Assembly: GCF_014534655.1 (NCBI RefSeq)
Contig: NZ_JACVVD010000009.1
Location: 186,001-250,000 of the forward strand
Direction: 5' to 3'
Origin: Paenibacillus sedimenti
GTDB lineage: Bacteria; Bacillota; Bacilli; Paenibacillales; NBRC-103111
Length of the DNA: 64,000 nt
Shown piece after piece: positions 16,678 through 24,198 of this stretch. Positions within the stretch are counted from its first letter, which is position 1; the number at the start of each line of letters is the position of its first letter. Made by a program: the position numbers and the translations under genes. The notes below the pieces were generated by a model. That model did no database searches, was not told where the DNA came from, and saw only the letters and a list, made by a program, of their open reading frames with translations.

Positions 16678-17667
16678 GTGGAACAAGTTATCATTATTGG
16701 GGCTGGTCCTTGCGGATTATCAGCTGCTGTCGCTATGGAGCGAGCAGGCTTTTCCCCATTGATTATAGAGAAAAACTGTATCGTGCACTCCATATACTTA
16801 TACCCTACATATTTGCAGTTTTTCAGCACGCCGGAGCTGCTGGAAATTGGCGATTATCCCTTTACAACGCCGCATGAGAAGCCTTATCGGCAGGAGGCAT
16901 TGGTCTATTATCGTGAGGTTGCGCGCAGAGAGAAGTTGAGAATCCGTTCTTATGAAGAAGTCGTTGCTATCGAACGGCTGGATATTGGTTTTCAGGTCCA
17001 TACACGGGATCAATTTGGTAATGATGCCGCGTACACCGCGAGGTATGTCGTGGTAGCAACAGGCTATTTCGACCATCCGAATATGCTGGGCATTCCAGGC
17101 GAGGAGCTGCCGAAGGTCACGCATTATTATAAAGAAGCGCATCCCTATTCAGGAACAAAAGTCGCCATCATCGGCGGCAACAATTCTGCAGTCGATGCGG
17201 CCATGGATTTGCTGCGCGTAGGCGCCGAGGTTACCGTCGTATACAGAGGGAATCATTTTTCTGCTAATATCAAACCTTGGGTACGTCCTATTTTCGAAAG
17301 CATGGTGAACAAAGGACGCATTCAAATGTGGTTCGATGCACATGTCGAGCAAATTGAAGAACATTCGGTTGTCGTACGGCGAGGTACGGATCGCGTTACC
17401 TTAGAAAACGATTTCGTGCTTGCATTAACCGGCTTTCGTCCTGATCGCCAACTGCTGAACTCCCTGGGAGTCGAGTTTCATGAGGAAACCGGAGCCCCGA
17501 TTCTCCATTCTGATACGATGGAAACCAACATTGAAGGCTTGTACGTCGCCGGAGTGGTCGCTTCATCCAAATATGACGCGAATGAGATTTTTATCGAAAG
17601 CGGACGTATGCACGGCATAGCGATTACGAAACATATTTGCTCAAAAAATGAACCCCCGATCGAGTGA
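16678..17667 (+). CDS. ypdA: YpdA family putative bacillithiol disulfide reductase
   Basis: A 329-residue flavoprotein of the YpdA family, thought to reduce bacillithiol disulfide with NADPH and so keep the bacillithiol redox buffer reduced. The FAD site is VIIIGAGPCGLSAA at residues 4-17; a second dinucleotide site is VAIIGGNNSAVDAA near residue 162; a C-terminal GLYVAGVVASS closes the FAD domain. The GTG at 16678 is chosen since GGGGAGG stands eight bases before it and the FAD motif follows at once; an ATG twelve codons upstream lacks a site. It is monocistronic, ending in a terminator. Confidence 0.9.
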   Translation: MEQVIIIGAGPCGLSAAVAMERAGFSPLIIEKNCIVHSIYLYPTYLQFFSTPELLEIGDYPFTTPHEKPYRQEALVYYREVARREKLRIRSYEEVVAIERLDIGFQVHTRDQFGNDAAYTARYVVVATGYFDHPNMLGIPGEELPKVTHYYKEAHPYSGTKVAIIGGNNSAVDAAMDLLRVGAEVTVVYRGNHFSANIKPWVRPIFESMVNKGRIQMWFDAHVEQIEEHSVVVRRGTDRVTLENDFVLALTGFRPDRQLLNSLGVEFHEETGAPILHSDTMETNIEGLYVAGVVASSKYDANEIFIESGRMHGIAITKHICSKNEPPIE

Positions 17668-17681
17668 TCGGAGGTTTTTTC
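17650..17681 (+). terminator. Rho-independent terminator after ypdA
   Basis: The hairpin AACCCCCGATC/GATCGGAGGTT overlaps the stop codon and is followed by six T residues. Confidence 0.8.
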
Positions 17682-17684
17682 ATG

Positions 17685-17783
17685 TTATTTGGATTTCTGC
17701 TTCGCAGCTGATTTGCCCAGCTTCTGGGTTTGCCCTGATTGTCTCTCCACTTCCTGCGATCCATTTTCTCTTTTGTTCGCCAT
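17685..17783 (-). CDS. Tiny hydrophilic basic protein, 32 residues
   Basis: The frame begins MANKRENGSQEVERQSG and ends AAKQKSK with no hydrophobic residues to form a core. An AAGGAAGTG site stands about twelve bases before the ATG. It lies between the ypdA terminator and the SOS-type promoter, on the opposite strand. The composition resembles several other tiny proteins in the window. No family is recognised; moderate confidence that it is translated. Confidence 0.45.
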   Translation of the reverse strand: MANKRENGSQEVERQSGQTQKLGKSAAKQKSK

Positions 17784-17868
17784 TTCCGTCACTTCCTTCA
17801 TCGTAGAAAATTTCCTGCAAAAATAATATGAATATTTTTCTCATTTTCTATTCACACCCCTTCCATTA

Positions 17869-17910
17869 CGAACAAACGTTTGCTATAATGAGAATACAAA
17901 CAAATGTTCC
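17869..17910 (+). promoter_or_regulatory. Two LexA-box matches flanking a -10 element
   Basis: CGAACAAACGTTTG (17869-17882) and CAAACAAATGTTCC (17897-17910) each match the Bacillus LexA/DinR consensus CGAACRNRYGTTYC in 13 of 14 positions. A perfect TATAAT at 17884-17889 sits between them, with only a poor -35 (TTCCAT) at 17 bases. Operators on both sides of the -10 would block transcription until the SOS response is triggered. Confidence 0.7.
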
Positions 17911-17946
17911 TATAAATGTTCTTATAAGGTGAAGGAGGTTGTTTAC

Positions 17947-18249
17947 ATGATGAACACAAGTCACAATTTCCGTTTTATTGAGCGAGACTATTGGTACCAT
18001 AAGGCATTATGTAACACCGATAGTCTTTTACCCGATCAGATTGAAGAACTTTTGAATGAAACAAACAGCCACTATTGCGATTACACGTTTAAGTTTTATG
18101 ATGATGGATCCGTGAAGATTATCGATAATGATACGAACAATCTTGTCAAACCGCGTGAATTGACTGGTGCGGTTTACGATTTTTACATTCGCAAGCGAAT
18201 TCACTTAATTAAAACTTCCCTGCAGGAGAAACAACTGCAATACGCTTAA
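17947..18249 (+). CDS. Unknown protein, 100 residues, probably SOS-induced
   Basis: A soluble, aromatic-rich protein of 100 residues (starts MMNTSHNFRFIERDYWYHKAL; a C-terminal basic helix ends LQEKQLQYA). No family is recognised and no catalytic motif is visible. AAGGAGG lies eight bases before the first of two ATG codons. The promoter carries two LexA-box matches, so the product may act in the DNA-damage response; the convergent neighbour tag encodes a DNA repair glycosylase. A shared terminator lies between them. Confidence 0.65.
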   Translation: MMNTSHNFRFIERDYWYHKALCNTDSLLPDQIEELLNETNSHYCDYTFKFYDDGSVKIIDNDTNNLVKPRELTGAVYDFYIRKRIHLIKTSLQEKQLQYA

Positions 18250-18254
18250 CATGG

Positions 18255-18307
18255 CAAAAAAGGCATACTTGGATAGACGATTGTCTACATCAAGCATGCC
18301 TTTTTTC
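18255..18307. terminator. Bidirectional terminator
   Basis: AAAAAAGGCAT...CTTG pairs with CAAG...ATGCCTTTTTT around an inner hairpin TAGAC/GTCTA. A/T runs on both sides let it serve the unknown SOS gene and tag, which converge here. Confidence 0.85.
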
Positions 18308-18310
18308 TCA

Positions 18311-18868
18311 TTATTGAGTATAGCGGATACAGGTTTTCGTATGATCGTTAACCATCCCTGTCGCTTGCATATACGCATAGCAGATGGTGGAGCCGACGAA
18401 TTTAAAGCCACGCTTTTTTAAATCTTTGCTCATAGCATCCGACTGCGCGGTTTTGGCAGGAACTTGACTCAGGTTGTCCCAATGATTGATGATAGGATCT
18501 CCGTCAACGAAACCCCATATGTAACGATTGAAGCTACCGAACTCTCGTTGCACTTGCAAAAAGGCCTTTGCATTCTGAATGACCGCTGCAATTTTCAAGC
18601 GATTGCGAACAATGCCGGCATTTTGTAGAAGTTCATTGACTTTCTCTTCATCATAATTCACGATCCGGCACGGGTCGAATTGATCGAAGGCTTCCCGGTA
18701 ATGTTCGCGCTTCTTTAAAATCGTATACCAGCTTAACCCGGCTTGCGCGCCTTCCAGATTCAGCATTTCGAATAACTTAAGGTCATCATGGACGGGAACG
18801 CCCCATTCATGATCGTGGTAATCAATATATAGCGGATCTTCATTGACCCAACCGCATCTTTCTGTCAT
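18311..18868 (-). CDS. tag: DNA-3-methyladenine glycosylase I
   Basis: A protein of about 185 residues that removes 3-methyladenine from alkylated DNA. It carries the Tag hallmarks: CGWVNEDPLYIDYHDHEWGVP at the N-terminus (Zn-binding Cys and His), LEGAQAGLSWYTILKKR, and the C-terminal MQATGMVNDHTKTC with the other zinc ligands. Length fits the family. An in-frame GTG three codons before the ATG at 18868 could also be used; neither has a strong ribosome site. It is a single gene converging on the unknown SOS-type gene. Confidence 0.9.
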   Translation of the reverse strand: MTERCGWVNEDPLYIDYHDHEWGVPVHDDLKLFEMLNLEGAQAGLSWYTILKKREHYREAFDQFDPCRIVNYDEEKVNELLQNAGIVRNRLKIAAVIQNAKAFLQVQREFGSFNRYIWGFVDGDPIINHWDNLSQVPAKTAQSDAMSKDLKKRGFKFVGSTICYAYMQATGMVNDHTKTCIRYTQ

Positions 18869-18956
18869 CGCTCTCACCCGCTTCGACTTTTATCAAACAT
18901 ACGTTCCCGTATTATTATAGCTGGTGGAAGCAGCGTTGTCCATAGTCCCAACTAGT

Positions 18957-19757
18957 CTATTCAGTGATTTGAATGGAATAATACTCCATCGTATTTTGAA
19001 GCAGTCGTTGTGCAGCCTCTTCTACAGGAAGCGAATGCAGACGCGCTATTTGTTCAATGACAGGATGAATCATGCTTGGATCCGTCCTTTGGCCTTCGAA
19101 TGGCCCCTCGAATAACCAAGGGCCATCCGTTTCTACCATCATTTGTTCAATCGGATAGCTGCGGACAAGTGATTGAATCTCTTCTTCATATAGAACATCA
19201 GGCGTTATGGAAATATAAAATCCGGAATGAATCATTCGCTCGACAGTCGCTTTGAAACCCTTAAACCAATGAAAGTGCGCCTGACGAATCCCGTGCTTAT
19301 CGAGCAAGTCGCAAACCATATCCGCGTCTTCATACACAGCGTGCAGCTCTACCGGCTTACCCAGTTGAGCAGCTAGCCCCAGCAGGCGATCCAGAAGCGC
19401 AATATAAGGAGCCTGATCGAAGGCTTGCCCCTTCTCAGCGGCTTCCTGCCGAATATAGTACGGCAAGCCGATTTCTCCGATCGCTGCCATCAGATTCGCA
19501 TTTGCTCTGATCCAATTCACTAGCTCATCCAGCTTCTCTTCACTTGGCAGTTCTTGCTCGGGATGGTAGCCGTATGCGGCAAAAACACGATCTGGCGCAC
19601 GATCTCGCAACCGTTTCGTGGAGATGCACGATTCCAAGTGTCTTGACACCGCGATTAGCGCTAACACACTGTTCCCAGGCATTTCCTCCAGCATCGCAAG
19701 AGCTCTTGATTCGTCATACATATCCAAATGGATATGAGCATCAATGCCTTTTATCAT
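18957..19757 (-). CDS. TatD family hydrolase at the end of the thiamine-precursor operon
   Basis: A 266-residue metal-dependent hydrolase of the TatD family: DAHIHLD at the N-terminus, AIGEIGL near residue 95, VELHAVYED, an AHFHWFKGF version of the usual HCFTG, and MVETDGPWL. The motif variants and shortened QREVF region mark it as a divergent member, so DNase activity should not be assumed. AAGGAG nine bases upstream supports the ATG at 19757. That start lies inside the 3' end of the ATPase gene (17-base overlap), which ties its translation to the transporter and suggests a job in precursor salvage (inference). Confidence 0.8.
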   Translation of the reverse strand: MIKGIDAHIHLDMYDESRALAMLEEMPGNSVLALIAVSRHLESCISTKRLRDRAPDRVFAAYGYHPEQELPSEEKLDELVNWIRANANLMAAIGEIGLPYYIRQEAAEKGQAFDQAPYIALLDRLLGLAAQLGKPVELHAVYEDADMVCDLLDKHGIRQAHFHWFKGFKATVERMIHSGFYISITPDVLYEEEIQSLVRSYPIEQMMVETDGPWLFEGPFEGQRTDPSMIHPVIEQIARLHSLPVEEAAQRLLQNTMEYYSIQITE

Positions 19758-20517
19758 AACTGATCTCCTTACGCAGCAGCGCTTGTATATATAAGCGCAG
19801 CTCCTGGAATACAGGGTCCTGCATGACGGCTTCTTGGCGCGGTCTAGCAAACGGGATCACCAGTTCTTCCAGCACTGTAGATGGTTTATTAGATAAAACA
19901 TAAATGCGATCCGACAAATATACGGCCTCTTCAATACTATGAGTCACAAAGAGAATGGAACGTTTGTTCCGTTCCCATATATTTAACAGCCACGCCTGCA
20001 TATCTTGCCTGGTTAACGCATCCAACGCGCCAAACGGCTCATCCAAACACATAAGCTCCTGAGGGCTGAGTAAGGCTCTGAGAAAAGATACGCGCTGCTG
20101 CATCCCGCCTGAAAGGACATGTGGCAGTTCGTTCTCGTAACCGCCGAGCCCCACTATCGGCAGCCATTCTCTCGCTTTTTCCAGCGCCTTGGATCGTGAT
20201 TCGCCTGCAACCTCTTGTGCAATGGTGACATTGGATTCAATAGAACGCCAAGGAAACAGAGCCGGCTGCTGCGGCATGTAACTGATTAACCCTTTTTTTC
20301 CAGTCACATTGGCCCCATCCAGCCAAACCTCACCTGCCGAGGGAGTTATGAGTCCGCCGATGATATGAAATAAAGTGCTCTTTCCACTGCCTGAAGGACC
20401 AATGATGGAGACGAATTCTCCGTCATTCACATAGAGAGAGATATCCGAAAGTATAGTAACGTTCTGTTTTTTCACTGGAAATGATTGACTAATGCCTCGA
20501 AGCTCTAATTTGCTCAT
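19741..20517 (-). CDS. thiZ: ABC transporter ATP-binding protein, thiamine-precursor uptake (ThiZ-like)
   Basis: A 258-residue ATPase of the nitrate/sulfonate/taurine class. Walker A GPSGSGKST (about residues 40-48), Q-loop YMPQQPALFPW, signature LSGGMQQRVSFLRAL, Walker B LMCLDEPFGALD and switch FVTHSIEEAVYLSD are all present. It should power import with the permease encoded just upstream; the TPP riboswitch and the ThiY-like lipoprotein point to the thiamine precursor HMP or a relative as substrate. GAGGTG lies eight bases before the ATG. The gene overlaps the downstream tatD-like gene. Confidence 0.8.
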   Translation of the reverse strand: MSKLELRGISQSFPVKKQNVTILSDISLYVNDGEFVSIIGPSGSGKSTLFHIIGGLITPSAGEVWLDGANVTGKKGLISYMPQQPALFPWRSIESNVTIAQEVAGESRSKALEKAREWLPIVGLGGYENELPHVLSGGMQQRVSFLRALLSPQELMCLDEPFGALDALTRQDMQAWLLNIWERNKRSILFVTHSIEEAVYLSDRIYVLSNKPSTVLEELVIPFARPRQEAVMQDPVFQELRLYIQALLRKEISYDKRH

Positions 20518-20536
20518 ACGTTCACCTCATTCCCTC

Positions 20537-21304
20537 TTACGATGATCGTTTGGCATTCCATCGGATCACCAGCTTTTCCAGCAGTGCAATGAGCCAGAAA
20601 AATAACAAACTTAAGCCGATAATGATGAAGATCGCAACAAATTCGCGGTCTGCACGGAACGAAGACTTTTGCAGAATCATGTAATAGCCGAGCCCTTCCC
20701 CGCTGCCCAACCACTCGGCGATGACAGCTCCCATGACGCTGTAGGTAGCGGAAATTTTCAAGCCCGAGAATAGGAAAGGCAGCGTATGAGGCATCTCAAG
20801 CTTGAAGAAAATCTGACGTTTGCTTGCCCCGATCATTTTCATGTAATTATACATATTACGGTCTGTTTGCATGAATCCATCCAATGTAGCCATCGTTACC
20901 GGAAAGAAACAAACTAGAGAAATCAATATGATTTTAGGCAAAATGCCGAAGCCAAACAAAATAATAAGAAGCGGTCCCAAAGCAATGGTCGGTACATTCT
21001 GCGATAAAATCAGAAGCGGATAAAAGCCCGCCTTAAATCCAGGCACCATATGCAGGATACTGGCCGTGACAATGCCCACGGTGACGCCCGTAGCAAACCC
21101 AATGAGCATGATTCGAACCGTAGCCAGCGTATGCATCCATACACGGGGCATATCAGTCGTACCATCAGTCCATATTTTAAGAGGACTCGGTAACAACCAA
21201 CTCGCAGTGTTCCCCCATGTCACGGCAAGCTGCCATATAAGCAGCACAAGGATGACCACAACCAATGGTGGCCATCCTGATCTGAACCAGCGCTGCTGTT
21301 TCAT
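20537..21304 (-). CDS. thiX: ABC transporter permease, thiamine-precursor uptake (ThiX-like)
   Basis: A 255-residue inner-membrane permease with six hydrophobic segments and the binding-protein-dependent transport motif in MIGASKRQIFFKLEMPHTLPFLFSGLKI, which contacts the ATPase. The family includes SsuC/TauC and the ThiX subunit of HMP transporters. Its ATG overlaps the stop of the thiamine-binding gene as TAATG, and the ATPase follows 19 bases later. The pathway assignment rests on the riboswitch and the neighbours, not on the permease itself. Confidence 0.8.
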   Translation of the reverse strand: MKQQRWFRSGWPPLVVVILVLLIWQLAVTWGNTASWLLPSPLKIWTDGTTDMPRVWMHTLATVRIMLIGFATGVTVGIVTASILHMVPGFKAGFYPLLILSQNVPTIALGPLLIILFGFGILPKIILISLVCFFPVTMATLDGFMQTDRNMYNYMKMIGASKRQIFFKLEMPHTLPFLFSGLKISATYSVMGAVIAEWLGSGEGLGYYMILQKSSFRADREFVAIFIIIGLSLLFFWLIALLEKLVIRWNAKRSS

Positions 21305-21594
21305 TATCTGTATTTCTCCGTCAGTTTGTCCATCGAAGCGCCTGACGGGTTAAAATATATTTTCACTTGGGAGATTACATTCGGGCTTCCCATCTCTATC
21401 ATCGCTTCATTCATCTCCTTAATGATAGCGAGAAGCTGATCCAGTTCCCCTTCCATGGTCGTTTCAAGCGGACTGACCAAATGTTTGACACCCGATTGGG
21501 CAATCACTTCAATCGCACGGTCGACATAAGGGATAATGTCTTCGTTATCTTTTGTTTTCGGTAAAATTTGAATGCTTACGAGTGCGTTAGCCAC
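21304..21594 (-). CDS. Thiamine-binding protein (YkoF/MTH1187 family)
   Basis: A 96-residue protein with the MTH1187/YkoF-type ferredoxin-like fold: ALVSIQILPKTKDNEDIIPYVDRAIEVI, then SGVKHLVSPLETTMEG and SPNVISQVKIYF. Relatives bind thiamine or HMP and are found in thiamine salvage operons. The start is GTG with AGAGGAG about eleven bases upstream. Its place between the binding lipoprotein and the permease supports a role in handling the transported pyrimidine or in sensing thiamine. Confidence 0.85.
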   Translation of the reverse strand: MANALVSIQILPKTKDNEDIIPYVDRAIEVIAQSGVKHLVSPLETTMEGELDQLLAIIKEMNEAMIEMGSPNVISQVKIYFNPSGASMDKLTEKYR

Positions 21595-21620
21595 CTGGCA
21601 AAACTCCTCTCAAATTCTAA

Positions 21621-22679
21621 TTATTTCGAACTTGCCGGCAAGAAGTCGTTCGTGAATGCTTTGTCTACGTCCAGGTTTTTCTCAAGCAGCTTATGCTCCA
21701 GCATCCAGTTGGCATAATTTTCCCATATTACGCGTTTTTGCTCGCCCCAGCGAGGAGCATCATCTTTGTAGCGGGGGCTGAGCCATTTTTGACTTGCCAG
21801 AACCAGCTTTTTATCCAAATCAGGAACCGCTTTAATTAATATGTTCGCTGCGTCTTCCGGCTTATCAATGGCGAATTGGTAGCCTTTGGCAGCAGCAGCT
21901 GTGAAAGCTTTGACCAGATCCGGCTTCTCGCCGATCATTTTCTCGCTTGTCGCTAGAACCGGTGTGTAGTAGTCCAGTTTTTCCGAATATTTGTTCAGAT
22001 AAATCATGTTCAGCGGTTCGCCGCGAAGCTCTGCATCTACGCCAGTCCAAGCATAATAAATCCAGGCGAAATCGATATCGCGTTTCACTGCAGTGAAATA
22101 GTCAGCCTCGCCGATGTTCACAAACTTCACCTTGCCGGCATCCGCTTTCTCAGCTTGCATCAGCGATCCGATCATCGCATTTTCTGCAGGGGCCCCCCAG
22201 CCGCCGTATGTTTTGCCTTCAAAATCTTTAGGCGTTTTGATGTTCTTGGCAACGGGTGACGCGAAACCGGAGGTGTTGTGCTGAATGACAGCGGCAATCG
22301 AAACAAGCGGAACCCCTTGTATGCGCCCTTGGGTAATCCCTTCTTGATAACTGACTCCGAACTCGGCTGCTCCCGAAGCGATCATTGCGTCCGCGCCGCC
22401 TTCACCGGGCTGAATGATTTGTACATTCAAGCCTTCTTGTTCGAAGAAGCCTTGATCCTTCGCGACATAAAGTCCCGTATGATTCGTATTTGGCGTCCAA
22501 TCCAGAACTACCTTCACATCGGTAAGCTTTTTCGCCGGCGCTTGGCTGGCAGCAGCGGTTGCCGTTGCGGCAGGCGTTGCAGCAGATTTCGAATCTTGTT
22601 TGGCGGCTTGGTTGCCGCAGCCGGACATAGCTAGTGTTACGCTGACCAGCATAAGTGGTGCGATTTTGTTCCATTTCAT
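21621..22679 (-). CDS. thiY: Substrate-binding lipoprotein, NMT1/THI5-like (ThiY-like)
   Basis: A 352-residue secreted lipoprotein. A signal peptide with lipobox AMSGC places the lipid cysteine near residue 20, followed by a low-complexity alanine-rich linker to about residue 50. The mature part has the NMT1/THI5 pattern VVLDWTPNTNHTGLYVAKDQGFF and FGVSYQEGI. It should bind HMP or another thiamine precursor outside the membrane and deliver it to the permease. AGAGGAG supports the ATG at 22679; the longer frame upstream runs through the riboswitch terminator and is not real. It is the first gene of the operon. Confidence 0.85.
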   Translation of the reverse strand: MKWNKIAPLMLVSVTLAMSGCGNQAAKQDSKSAATPAATATAAASQAPAKKLTDVKVVLDWTPNTNHTGLYVAKDQGFFEQEGLNVQIIQPGEGGADAMIASGAAEFGVSYQEGITQGRIQGVPLVSIAAVIQHNTSGFASPVAKNIKTPKDFEGKTYGGWGAPAENAMIGSLMQAEKADAGKVKFVNIGEADYFTAVKRDIDFAWIYYAWTGVDAELRGEPLNMIYLNKYSEKLDYYTPVLATSEKMIGEKPDLVKAFTAAAAKGYQFAIDKPEDAANILIKAVPDLDKKLVLASQKWLSPRYKDDAPRWGEQKRVIWENYANWMLEHKLLEKNLDVDKAFTNDFLPASSK

Positions 22680-22711
22680 TGGTTGGTTTCTCCTCTCTGT
22701 TTGGAACCAAA

Positions 22712-22740
22712 AGAAAAAGCCCCCGGAATCCGGGAGCGCC
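22712..22740 (-). terminator. Riboswitch expression-platform terminator
   Basis: On the minus strand CTCCCGG-ATT-CCGGGGG is followed by TTTTTCTTTT. It lies between the TPP aptamer and the first gene of the operon, so TPP binding should favour early termination. Confidence 0.85.
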
Positions 22741-22798
22741 ATGTAAGTAGAAAAAAATATACCCATTCGAAAAACAAATCCATAAGGACGTGCATGAA

Positions 22799-22897
22799 TG
22801 CAGATTCTCTACGCTGGCATTACCCAGATCAGATTAACGGTTAGTGACAGTTACGGTCACAGTCTCAGCCTGACTCGCTCAAGCTCCCGTGGGTCTT
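22799..22897 (-). ncRNA. TPP riboswitch (THI element)
   Basis: On the minus strand the aptamer shows the conserved core in order: GGGAGC, GGCTGAGA, an inserted GTGAC/GTCAC stem, CTGATCTGG, GTAATGCCAGCG and GTAGAGAA. It lies about 120 bases ahead of the binding-lipoprotein gene and is followed by an intrinsic terminator, the usual arrangement in Firmicutes. It should shut the operon off when thiamine pyrophosphate is plentiful. Confidence 0.95.
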
Positions 22898-22975
22898 ATT
22901 GGTTTGTATCTACCATACATCAAGTTGAGTAGGATTGCAACGTAAAACTATCAAAATAACGAATGTAAGAGATCC

Positions 22976-23827
22976 TTAAGCCAGCAACCATTCTTTCATC
23001 CGCAGCCCCATCCGCTTCGCATCCTTGTAACCGAGCTCATGCAAGGCTTCCAATTTCATAGGATCCTTCTCCATGCGGCCAACGACCACTGTCTCTGAAG
23101 GACGAATAACGAATGCGCTGCCGTCTTGCTCCATTCTCCTAATCGTTTCAAGCGTTCCGTTATAAATTTCGCTGCGATTGACGAGCACATTCACGAGACC
23201 GTCATACTGCGGGTAAAAGCTCTTCGCCAGCCATCTTTGCTTGAATGGACGCTTTCGGTACCCTTGCTCTTTGGTCAGTACGATGACATGCTTTTTATTG
23301 CCGTCCACGACTGACTTTTGCACCGGTATCGGATCCACTAAACCGCCGTCAAACAACGTTCTGCCTTCATAGCGGATCGGCGTCGCGACAAAAGGCAGAG
23401 AGCTCGAGGCTTGCACGATCGGCATCGTTTGTTCCATTAACTGATGCTTCGTATAGTACACCGGTTCGCCGGTATGGGCATCGGTCGTACCAATCGCAAA
23501 TTGCTGCGGTGATTTATAGAATGCCTCATAGTCGAACGGCACCAACACATTCGGCAGCTCTTTGAAGATGAAATCCATGCCAAAAATACTTTTATACCGA
23601 ACCAAATTACGATAGCTTAAGTATCGCTTATCACCGATATACCCAATGGTAACTTTTTTGTTGCGCCCCGGCTGTTTGGAAATATACGAAACTGCGTTGC
23701 AAGCTCCGGCCGATACGCCAACTACATAAGGAAAATACCAGTCTTGCTCCATAAAGTATTCTAAAACTCCCGCGGTGTATACGCCACGCATACCCCCGCC
23801 CTCCAGTACGAGTCCGATGCCTTCCAT
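22976..23827 (-). CDS. Patatin-like phospholipase family protein
   Basis: A 283-residue patatin-type serine hydrolase. The oxyanion-hole motif is EGGGMRGVYTAGVLEYF at residues 8-24, the nucleophile motif is VVGVSAGACNA (GXSXG) near residue 40, and the catalytic aspartate is in LFDGGLVDPIPV near residue 160. Members cleave acyl esters of lipids; substrate unknown. AGAAGGTG stands before the ATG. It is a single gene upstream of the riboswitch operon on the same strand. Confidence 0.85.
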   Translation of the reverse strand: MEGIGLVLEGGGMRGVYTAGVLEYFMEQDWYFPYVVGVSAGACNAVSYISKQPGRNKKVTIGYIGDKRYLSYRNLVRYKSIFGMDFIFKELPNVLVPFDYEAFYKSPQQFAIGTTDAHTGEPVYYTKHQLMEQTMPIVQASSSLPFVATPIRYEGRTLFDGGLVDPIPVQKSVVDGNKKHVIVLTKEQGYRKRPFKQRWLAKSFYPQYDGLVNVLVNRSEIYNGTLETIRRMEQDGSAFVIRPSETVVVGRMEKDPMKLEALHELGYKDAKRMGLRMKEWLLA

Positions 23828-23906
23828 GGGGACACCTTCTTTCTATCTAACTCTAAGTCCATTTCTAGCATACAGGAAATGTAAAAAAATTGAAACGCCT
23901 CTAATG

Positions 23907-23949
23907 AAAAAGGCCGCTCCCCCGTCATGGAACGACGGTTAAGCAGCCA
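23907..23949 (-). terminator. Rho-independent terminator after the small hydrophilic gene
   Basis: Outer arms GGCCGCT/AGCAGCC and inner arms CCGTC/GACGG are followed on the minus strand by a T run, ten bases after the stop at 23959. Confidence 0.8.
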
Positions 23950-23958
23950 AGTTGTTAC

Positions 23959-24129
23959 TCAAACTTCATTTTTAGGAATGCGATTTAAGCTTGGGACGTA
24001 ATCAGCAGCTGTATCGCTAGTTAGCGTCTCAACTTCTTCCATGAAATTATCATTATTCTGCTGATTGTTTTTACTATCTGCTCGGTTATCTGCACGGTCC
24101 TTTTTGGGATCGGCGCTATTTTTGGGCAT
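23959..24129 (-). CDS. Small hydrophilic protein, 56 residues
   Basis: A lysine-, aspartate- and asparagine-rich protein (starts MPKNSADPKKDRADNRAD, ends LNRIPKNEV) with no hydrophobic segment. GGAGGTG lies seven bases before the ATG at 24129, better than the ATG codons upstream. No family is recognised. It resembles the other tiny hydrophilic proteins here; a spore- or stress-related role is only inference. It has its own terminator and follows the HD-GYP gene. Confidence 0.6.
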   Translation of the reverse strand: MPKNSADPKKDRADNRADSKNNQQNNDNFMEEVETLTSDTAADYVPSLNRIPKNEV

Positions 24130-24198
24130 GGCTTTCACCTCCATCATCTCACTCATAGTATGAGAAGGTGGTTTGCATTTTATCCCAGCTCTCCGGAA

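Noticed and set aside
22679..22766. Longer N-terminus for the thiamine-precursor binding lipoprotein
   Set aside because: The extra codons run through the riboswitch terminator, and the AGAGGAG site and signal peptide start at 22679.
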